Below, piece by piece: positions 32,571 to 37,755 of a DNA stretch of 37,755 bases; the stretch's first letter is position 1, and the number at the start of each line of letters is the position of its first letter. Position numbers and translations under genes: made by a program. Under the pieces are notes generated by a model, which ran no database searches, was not told the origin of the DNA, and was given only the letters and a program-made list of their open reading frames with translations. The DNA is from Chloroflexota bacterium. GTDB taxonomy: Bacteria > Chloroflexota > Limnocylindria > Limnocylindrales > CSP1-4. The stretch covers positions 1 to 37,755 of the forward strand of contig VBFZ01000038.1 in the NCBI GenBank assembly GCA_005880805.1. Reading direction: 5' to 3'.

Positions 32571-32942
32571 ATGACCCCCGAAAATCGAGTGCGGGACGCT
32601 GAGGCCGAGCTACGGGACTTCGCGCTGGGCTATCCGGAGGCGACCGAAGCCTTCCCGTGGGGTGAGCGCGTGATCAAGGTCAAGGGCAAGGTCTTCGTGT
32701 TCATGACACCACCGGGCAGCGAGACGATCGGAATCACGGTCAAGCTCCCCGTTTCGGCCGAGGACGTCCTCGCGCTCTCGTTCACGAAGCGGCCCGGCTA
32801 CGGCCTCGGCCAGCACGGCTGGGTGAACGCGGCCTTCGGGTCGGCCGAGGAAGTCCCCGTCGACCTCCTCAAAACGTGGATCGACGAGAGCTACAGGGCC
32901 GTTGCCCCGAAGCGGCTCGTCAAGGCGCTCGATGCGCGCTGA
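32571..32942 (+). CDS. MmcQ/YjbR family protein
   Basis: 123 residues. Family landmarks are LGYPEATEAFPWGERVIKVKGKVFVFM (about residues 17-43), a strand-rich middle (IGITVKLPVSAEDVLALSF) and the GLGQHGWVNAAFG plus LLKTWIDESYRAVAPKRLVK end. These small proteins have a MmcQ/YjbR (DUF419) fold related to DNA-binding CyaY-like or double-wing proteins; no biochemical role is settled. The stop codon abuts the stop of the convergent next gene with zero spacing (TGA|TCA). Confidence 0.9.
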   Translation: MTPENRVRDAEAELRDFALGYPEATEAFPWGERVIKVKGKVFVFMTPPGSETIGITVKLPVSAEDVLALSFTKRPGYGLGQHGWVNAAFGSAEEVPVDLLKTWIDESYRAVAPKRLVKALDAR

Positions 32943-33995
32943 TCACCAGATGTCGCCGACCGTGAAACCGTCGGGATAGGGGTCCTCGGGGTCGACCACG
33001 TACGACGCGAAGCCGGTGATCCACGCCCGGCCGGTCAACGTGGGGACGACCGCCGGCCGGTCGCCCACCGTGGTTTCCTCGACGAGTCGGCCGGTGAACA
33101 CGGTCCCGAGGATGCCCTCGTGGCGGAAGTCTTCGTCGAGCGCCAGCTGACCGCGGGCGTGGAGGACCGCCATCCTTGCGCAGGTCCCGGTGCCGCACGG
33201 CGATCGATCGATCACTCCCGTCCAGGTCGAGGGCTTGTCCCAGTCGAGCTTCCCCGTCGAGACGGTGACAACGTTCCGGCCGTCGTTGGCCGGATCGTGC
33301 GGGGGCCCGGCGAGTTCCGCAATAGTGATCCCGCTGAAGCCCGGCTGCTCCGGGTGCGTGACCGGGAGCTGGTCCGCGGCCGCGGCCTTGATCATCTCGC
33401 TGACCCGCACGATGTCGCGCCCCTCATCCGGGGTCAGCCGGAAGCCGAGCGGCTCCGCGTCGGCGATGACGTAGAACATGCCCCCGTACGCGACGTCCAC
33501 CGTCAGGGTGCCGAGGGTCGGCACCTCGATGACGGCATCGAGGTGGGCCGCGAACGCAGGCACGTTGAGGAACGTCACCGCCCGCACCTTCCCGCCGGTG
33601 CACTCCGCACGCACCCGGATCAGGCCGGCGGGAGCCTCGAGCGTCAGCTCGGTGACCGGCTCAACCATCGGCAGCATGCCGGTTTCCAGGAGTGTCGTCA
33701 CGACACAGATCGTGTTCGTGCCGGACATGCCCGGGTACTCGACCTGCTCCATGATCACGAAGCCGGCGTCGGCCTCCGGGCGCGTTGGCGGCAGGATGAG
33801 GTTGCAGCAGGAGGCGGGATAGCCCCGCGGCTCGCGAAGCATCCGCAGGCGCAGGTCGTCCACGTTGGCCCGCAGCCAGGCCATCTTCTCGTACATGCTG
33901 TCGCCGGGGACGTCGAGCACACCGCCGACGATCACCCGCCCCGGCTCACCGGCCGCATGCAGGTCCACGGCCTGGATCATTCGCGACAGGCGCAT
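32943..33995 (-). CDS. Proline racemase family enzyme (likely 4-hydroxyproline 2-epimerase type, Ser/Cys pair)
   Basis: 350 residues. The N-terminus MIQAVDLHAAGEPGRVIVGGV and the second-half motif DRSPCGTGTCARMAVLHARGQL (about residues 260-281) are diagnostic. The first catalytic position, Cys in MCGHGT of proline racemase, is Ser here (YPGMSGTNTICVVTTLLETG, about residues 88-107), while the second Cys is kept. Family members with a Ser/Cys pair are associated with hydroxyproline epimerisation, and Cys/Thr ones with dehydration of trans-3-hydroxyproline. The exact substrate is not decidable. The gene is 23 nt from smpB but probably functionally unrelated to it. Confidence 0.9.
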   Translation of the reverse strand: MRLSRMIQAVDLHAAGEPGRVIVGGVLDVPGDSMYEKMAWLRANVDDLRLRMLREPRGYPASCCNLILPPTRPEADAGFVIMEQVEYPGMSGTNTICVVTTLLETGMLPMVEPVTELTLEAPAGLIRVRAECTGGKVRAVTFLNVPAFAAHLDAVIEVPTLGTLTVDVAYGGMFYVIADAEPLGFRLTPDEGRDIVRVSEMIKAAAADQLPVTHPEQPGFSGITIAELAGPPHDPANDGRNVVTVSTGKLDWDKPSTWTGVIDRSPCGTGTCARMAVLHARGQLALDEDFRHEGILGTVFTGRLVEETTVGDRPAVVPTLTGRAWITGFASYVVDPEDPYPDGFTVGDIW

Positions 33996-34018
33996 TCCGG
34001 CGGCGTCCCTGGCGCGAG

Positions 34019-34432
34019 CTAGCGGCCGCGCTGGACGTCAGCCAGCTCGCGGGCGACCTCGCGGCGGGCATCTCGCTCGGCGATATCACGGCGCTTGTCG
34101 TGCAGCTGCTTGCCGCGCGCCAGCCCGAGCTCGACCTTCGCCCGCCCGCGGTCGCTGATGTACAGGCGGAGCGGGACGATCGTCTGGCCCTTCCTGGCCG
34201 CACGCCCGAGCAGCTCGTCGATCTCCGAGCGATGGAGCAGGAGCTTGCGCGTCCGCTTCGGCTCGTGGTTGTAGCGGCGATCGATGCGCGCGTAGGCATC
34301 CGTGAGATTGACCTTGTTCGCCCGGATCGACTTGATCTCCGTGCCGGTCAGGACGATGCCCGCCTCGAAGGTCTCGTCGATCGTGTAGTCGTGCCGCGCC
34401 CGGCGGTTGAGGGCGACGGTCTGCTCGCCCAT
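34019..34432 (-). CDS. smpB: SsrA-binding protein SmpB, apparently missing about 17 core residues
   Basis: 137 residues (SmpB is usually 145-160) from an ATG with GGAG about 8 nt upstream. The family core is clear: NRRARHDYTIDETFEAGIVL, TGTEIKSIRANKVNL and DAYARI, then RYNHEPKRTRKLLLHRSEI, KGQTIVPLRLYISDRGRAKVELGLARGK and a basic C-terminal tail that should enter the mRNA channel. Odd: between ARID (residue 51) and RYNHEPKR (53) the usual GExxLxxxHIxPYxxxN segment of the OB fold is absent. Reading frame is kept, and neither flank shows a frameshift. SmpB delivers tmRNA to stalled ribosomes; whether this shortened form is active is open. Assembly error is the main alternative. Confidence 0.9.
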   Translation of the reverse strand: MGEQTVALNRRARHDYTIDETFEAGIVLTGTEIKSIRANKVNLTDAYARIDRRYNHEPKRTRKLLLHRSEIDELLGRAARKGQTIVPLRLYISDRGRAKVELGLARGKQLHDKRRDIAERDARREVARELADVQRGR

Positions 34433-34503
34433 CGATCAGCTCCAGCTCGGAGCACCGGCGGGAAAGGGAGCCCGGCGCTCCAGGATCGGGATGTGGCAGA
34501 CGC

Positions 34504-34536
34504 ACGAACGCCGGCCCGTTGCGGACCGGCGCTCGT
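34504..34536 (-). other. 14-bp stem-loop between the leader ORF and smpB
   Basis: On the minus strand ACGAGCGCCGGTCC pairs with GGGCCGGCGTTCGT across a 5-nt loop, fully paired with two G-U wobbles. The plus-strand RNA would have A-C mismatches at those two places, so the structure is best formed by the minus-strand transcript. No T-tract follows. Confidence 0.55.
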
Positions 34537-34564
34537 CAGCGTTGCCACCCCACAGGGTGCCCGT

Positions 34565-34615
34565 CTAGACGGTCATCTCCTGTGAGGTGGTGCAGCTACG
34601 CGAACTTTCGATCAC
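34565..34615 (-). CDS. Candidate 16-residue leader ORF
   Basis: GTG 34615 to TAG 34565 encodes VIESSRSCTTSQEMTV. It is preceded at 34621-34632 by AAAGGAGGTGAT, a 12-nt perfect complement to the 3' end of 16S rRNA, far stronger than any other ribosome site here, at normal spacing. A promoter-like pair lies just upstream and a strong stem-loop just downstream, ahead of smpB. The peptide resembles nothing I know. It may be a translated regulatory leader or a ribosome-loading decoy. The ORF is too short to prove from sequence alone. Confidence 0.4.
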   Translation of the reverse strand: MIESSRSCTTSQEMTV

Positions 34616-34643
34616 TGCACATCACCTCCTTTCGTTCGGTCGA

Positions 34644-34672
34644 ACCCTACCCGAAGGCGTACGGCGGTGCAA
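34644..34672 (-). promoter_or_regulatory. Candidate promoter of leader ORF/smpB transcript
   Basis: Minus-strand TTGCAC (34667-34672), a 17-nt spacer and TAGGGT (34644-34649), followed about 11 nt later by the full Shine-Dalgarno. It lies between the S41 peptidase stop and the leader ORF. Confidence 0.5.
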
Positions 34673-34712
34673 GTGTCTGCAACCTCCCCGGAGTGGTCAC
34701 GGGCAGGAGGAT

Positions 34713-36083
34713 TCAGGCCGCGGCGCGGAGTGCCGGCGAGGAGGCGGTCGACGCGTTCAGGGCCTTGAGCGCTGCATCGAGTACGGCGTCGGCGCCGGGC
34801 GCCTGGTTGGCCGGCGCAGTGACAGGGATGTCGGGCGTCAGCCCGGTACCGTTGATCCACCGCTTGTCCGGTGTCAGCCACTTCGCGATGGTCAGGCGAA
34901 AACCGCCGTTGTCGCCCTCCAGCGTCTGCCACTCCTGGATCGTGCCCTTCCCGAAGGTCTTCTCGCCGATGAGCTTTCCCCTTCCCGTGTCCTGGAGCGC
35001 CCCCGACACGATCTCGCTGGCCGACGCGCTGCCCTTGTCGACGAGCACGACGACCTGGATGGAGGGATCCGTGGCGACGCCTCCCGGCTCGGCGTTCGTT
35101 GGGACGGGATCCGTCTTCGCGCCCTCCTCCCAGAAGATCGGTCCCGAGGCGATGAACTGGCTGGCGATGCGCCGGGCGGCGGTGATGTAGCCGCCGGGAT
35201 TGCCCCGGAGGTCGACGATGATCTTCCGCTCGCCGGAATCGACGTCCCGTTTGAGGGCGGCCTGGAAGTCGCTGGCGGCCTGGTCGCTGAAGCCGGTGAC
35301 CTGCAGGTAGCCCACGGTCCCCGCTGCGAGGTCCTTCGCGACGACCTCCTTCTGGATGATGACGTCGCGCGTGATCTTCACGTCGAATGGGGCGGTCGAC
35401 CCGCGCACGATCGTCAAGGTCACGACGGTTCCCTTCGGGCCTCGAACGCGGCCGACAGCAGTGTCGACCGTCTGTCCGTCGAGGCTCACGCCGTCGACCT
35501 TCGTGATCCGATCGCCCGGTTTGAGGCCGGCCTTGTCCGCGGGCGCGCCGGTGAGCGGCTGGACGATCGTCAGGGCGCAGGTCGGCCCGAGCGGCGTGCA
35601 GTCGGCGTTCTTGCCGTCGGTCGATTTGGCGGCGACGTTGGCGCCAATCCCCTCGAACTGGCCGGACAGGCCTTGCAGGCTTCGCCTGAAGTCCTCCGGG
35701 GACATGTAGGCGGAGTAGGGGTCACCCAGAGCGTCGATCATGCCCTTGATCGCCCCGTCGATGACCTTCTTCTGATCGACATCGCCGGCGGCGTAGTGGT
35801 CCGTGATCGCGCGGTAGGTGTCCCAGAAGGGCTGGAACGCCTGTTCCTCGCTGACATGCGTGCCCGGCGTGGTTGCCGCTCCCCGGCCGAGGCTGTAGCC
35901 CGACATGAACAGGGTGCCGCCTCCCAGCAGCACGACGGCGATGACCGCGATGCGGAAAGGCAGAACCGCCCTCCTCCGGGACGACGTCACCTGATCGAAC
36001 GGCAGGGGCTCCGCCCGGGGGAGGGCCGCTGGGGGCCCTTCCGGCTCTGGGTCGTGCTCGGGCTGGAGATCGGCGAGGGACAT
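34713..36083 (-). CDS. S41 family carboxyl-terminal processing protease
   Basis: 456 residues from ATG 36083, chosen for AGGA 6 nt upstream; an in-frame start 18 nt earlier lacks this. A cytoplasmic N-terminus is followed by one helix (about 42-63, FRIAVIAVVLLGGGTLFMSGYSLG). The extracytoplasmic part begins with helices around GDPYSAYMSPEDF, then a PDZ domain (VQPLTGAPADKAGLKPGDRITKVDG). The peptidase core contains VDLRGNPGG, the serine motif KGSASASEI and the lysine motif GEKTFGKGTIQ, so the Ser/Lys dyad is intact. A Cys pair (ADCTPLGPTCAL) sits just before the PDZ domain. It probably processes envelope proteins. It lies downstream of ftsEX as in many Gram-positive-type genomes, though no M23 peptidase gene intervenes. 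Confidence 0.94.
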   Translation of the reverse strand: MSLADLQPEHDPEPEGPPAALPRAEPLPFDQVTSSRRRAVLPFRIAVIAVVLLGGGTLFMSGYSLGRGAATTPGTHVSEEQAFQPFWDTYRAITDHYAAGDVDQKKVIDGAIKGMIDALGDPYSAYMSPEDFRRSLQGLSGQFEGIGANVAAKSTDGKNADCTPLGPTCALTIVQPLTGAPADKAGLKPGDRITKVDGVSLDGQTVDTAVGRVRGPKGTVVTLTIVRGSTAPFDVKITRDVIIQKEVVAKDLAAGTVGYLQVTGFSDQAASDFQAALKRDVDSGERKIIVDLRGNPGGYITAARRIASQFIASGPIFWEEGAKTDPVPTNAEPGGVATDPSIQVVVLVDKGSASASEIVSGALQDTGRGKLIGEKTFGKGTIQEWQTLEGDNGGFRLTIAKWLTPDKRWINGTGLTPDIPVTAPANQAPGADAVLDAALKALNASTASSPALRAAA

Positions 36084-36264
36084 TTGTAATCCTGAAGGCA
36101 AGGCGGACGCTCGGAAGCCGAGGCGGGCGATGAGGGTACATCGCCGCCCTTCGATCCTACGTTCGGCAGGCGCCCAGGGGTTCGAGTGTCAAGAGAACTT
36201 CATCGCGTCTGCACAGGCTGGGCGTGGCGCCGCCAGAAGCGGTCTCCGGGCGTGAGTGGCGAGG

Positions 36265-37152
36265 TCAGCGGCCGAGGTAGCTCCGCACCGACAGCCACGA
36301 GCCCAGCATGCCGAGTCCAACCCCGGCCGCGACCGTGATGAGCACGAGATCACGTGCAAGCGATCCGAGCTGGAGCGGCAGCACCTCGAAGAAACCCGTC
36401 ATGACGTGGCTGAGCGGCTGGCCGACCACGGCCAGCAGGGCGAGCGTCAGCGCCGCGCCGAGGACGCCCACGAACGCTCCCTCGAAGATGAAAGGCCAGC
36501 GCACGAACGCGTCGGACGCACCGACGAGCCGCATGATCTCGATCTCCTCGCGCCGCGCCACGACGGCGAGCTTGATCGTGTTGACGATGATGAACAGCAC
36601 CGTCAGCCCAACCAGGCCCAGCACGACCAGACCGCCCGTCCGCAGGAGGGTCGTGATCGTGAGCAGCCGGTCGACGTAGCTCTCGACCGGGTCGACTTTC
36701 GCGACCGCGTAATCCTGTGCCTTGAGGAACTCCACCACACCGCCGTAGACCTTGGGGTCCTTGAGCCGGACCTGAAGGCTGGCCGGCAGCGGGTTCGAGT
36801 CGAGAACCTTGGTCAGGTCTTCGTGCCCCAGCTGCGCCTGCCGATCGCGGAAGCGCTGCAGCGCCTGGTCCTTGGTCAGGTACTCGACGCTCAGGACCTC
36901 GGGTCGCGCCTCGACCTGCGCCTCGAGGGCCATGATGTTCGACTCGGGAAGGTTATCGCGGAGCTCGGCGACGACCTGGACCTTCTGCTCGACGAACTCG
37001 AGGCCGGCAGCGAGACCCGTCTGGAGGATCCAGAAGCCCGCCAGCAGGACGAGCATCAGGATCATCGTCGCGGTCGCCGCGAGGCTCATGACCTTGTTGC
37101 GCCAGAAGCCCTGCCAGGCGCGCTTGAAGCTGAATGCGATGAAGGAGATCAC
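36265..37152 (-). CDS. ftsX: Cell division ABC transporter permease FtsX
   Basis: 295 residues from GTG 37152, 17 nt after the ftsE stop. Topology is the FtsX pattern: helix 1 (about 25-48), a large extracytoplasmic domain (about 50-165), then three helices near 168-195, 220-247 and 268-288. Conserved text includes VEYLTKDQALQRFRDR and ARREEIEIMRLVGASDAFVRWPFIFEGAFVG. FtsEX couples ATP hydrolysis in the cytoplasm to peptidoglycan hydrolase activation outside. The gap 36084-36264 to the S41 gene contains nothing that I can assign. Confidence 0.95.
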   Translation of the reverse strand: MISFIAFSFKRAWQGFWRNKVMSLAATATMILMLVLLAGFWILQTGLAAGLEFVEQKVQVVAELRDNLPESNIMALEAQVEARPEVLSVEYLTKDQALQRFRDRQAQLGHEDLTKVLDSNPLPASLQVRLKDPKVYGGVVEFLKAQDYAVAKVDPVESYVDRLLTITTLLRTGGLVVLGLVGLTVLFIIVNTIKLAVVARREEIEIMRLVGASDAFVRWPFIFEGAFVGVLGAALTLALLAVVGQPLSHVMTGFFEVLPLQLGSLARDLVLITVAAGVGLGMLGSWLSVRSYLGR

Positions 37153-37169
37153 TCGTCAGTCCCTGCTCG

Positions 37170-37755
37170 TCAATCTTCTCTGTGATATGCCCCGCCGACC
37201 TCGTCGCGAATGATCCGCCCCTCCTCGAGCGCGACGACGCGCTTGCGCAGGGCGGTGACGACTTCGGCGTTGTGGGTCGCCATCAGGACCGTCACCCCGA
37301 GCTCGTTGATGCGCAGCAGCAGCTGGATGATCTCCCAGCTGATCAGCGGATCCAGGTTGCCGGTCGGCTCGTCGGCAATGATGATCCGCGGGTCGTGCAC
37401 CAGGGCGCGGGCGATGGCCGTGCGCTGCTGCTCGCCGCCCGACAGCTGAGCCGGCGTCTGCTTCGCCTGCGCCGACAAGCCAACGAGCGCGAGCACCCGG
37501 TCGACGGCGGGCCGGATCTGGCGGCGCGGCGTCCCGGTGACCTCGAGCGCGAAGGCGACGTTCTCCCAGACGCTCTTCGTCGGCAGCAGCTTGAAGTCCT
37601 GGAAGACGATCCCGATCTTGCGGCGGACCTTCGGGACGTTGCGCCGCCCGAGGCGCGCGAGGTCGTGGCCGTCCACCACCACCTCGCCCTTGGTCGCGAG
37701 CTCGTCGCGGATCAGCAGCTTGATCAATGTCGACTTGCCGGCGCCCGACGGGCCC
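37170..37755 (-). CDS. ftsE: Cell division ATP-binding protein FtsE (5' end outside window)
   Basis: The 195 C-terminal residues are present; the N-terminus lies beyond the right edge. The window begins inside Walker A (GPSGAGKST). KIGIVFQDFKLLPTKSVWENVAFAL, the signature QLSGGEQQRTAIARAL, Walker B IIIADEPTGNLD and the H-loop LMATHNAEVV all follow in order. FtsE is the ATPase partner of FtsX, with a 17-nt gap between the genes. The C-terminal tail GRIIRDEVGGAYHRED is ordinary. Confidence 0.95.
   Translation of the reverse strand, partial: GPSGAGKSTLIKLLIRDELATKGEVVVDGHDLARLGRRNVPKVRRKIGIVFQDFKLLPTKSVWENVAFALEVTGTPRRQIRPAVDRVLALVGLSAQAKQTPAQLSGGEQQRTAIARALVHDPRIIIADEPTGNLDPLISWEIIQLLLRINELGVTVLMATHNAEVVTALRKRVVALEEGRIIRDEVGGAYHRED

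Overview
The window is about 37.8 kb of very GC-rich bacterial chromosome carrying a replication-origin neighbourhood. dnaA-dnaN-recF-DUF721 runs leftward and rpmH-rnpA-yidD-yidC-khpB runs rightward from about 24.2-24.6 kb. High GC, a lipoprotein-type YidC, an F420-type luciferase-like oxidoreductase, GT-C glycosyltransferases, VanW-type wall proteins and possible leaderless starts suggest a Chloroflexota (perhaps Limnocylindria-like) or related Terrabacteria genome. That placement is inference; no 16S rRNA gene is present.

Left part (1-15.9 kb): a partial giant membrane protein on the minus strand fuses two GT-C glycosyltransferase units. It diverges from an acetamidase/formamidase gene. Next is a rightward sugar-uptake and catabolism cluster: candidate LacI-type operator, lipoprotein solute-binding protein, two permeases, a cytoplasmic parvulin-like protein, an NAD(P)-dependent epimerase/dehydrogenase, a GH38 alpha-mannosidase-like protein of about 1490 residues, and a luciferase-like oxidoreductase. 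No transporter ATPase is encoded here, so a shared one is presumably used. The GH38 protein lacks the N-terminal H-x-D zinc-ligand motif. A GT2 glycosyltransferase follows.

Middle (15.9-27.7 kb): on the minus strand lie a bifunctional-nuclease (DUF151) protein, a rhomboid protease, a membrane-anchored PP2C-like pseudophosphatase with a predicted propeller, DUF721 (DciA-like), recF, dnaN, a DnaA-box cluster and dnaA. Then come the rpmH-rnpA-yidD-yidC-khpB genes on the plus strand.

Right part (27.7-37.8 kb): a VanW/PG-binding protein, a HAD phosphatase, a small accessory patch (HEAT-repeat protein and a CPVC-containing small ORF) bounded by a repeated 14-mer, ssrA (tmRNA), an MmcQ/YjbR protein, a proline-racemase-family enzyme, smpB, a candidate leader ORF with a full-length Shine-Dalgarno, an S41 peptidase, ftsX and partial ftsE. 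tmRNA and its partner SmpB lie 2 kb apart. SmpB appears to lack about 17 residues of its conserved core.

The main points for follow-up are two in-frame losses of about 16-17 residues in the most conserved segments of GH38 and SmpB, the pseudophosphatase/rhomboid pair, the tiny leader ORF before smpB, the glycan cluster with a catalytically degenerate parvulin, and a recurring TANNNT-N6-9-start arrangement consistent with leaderless mRNAs.
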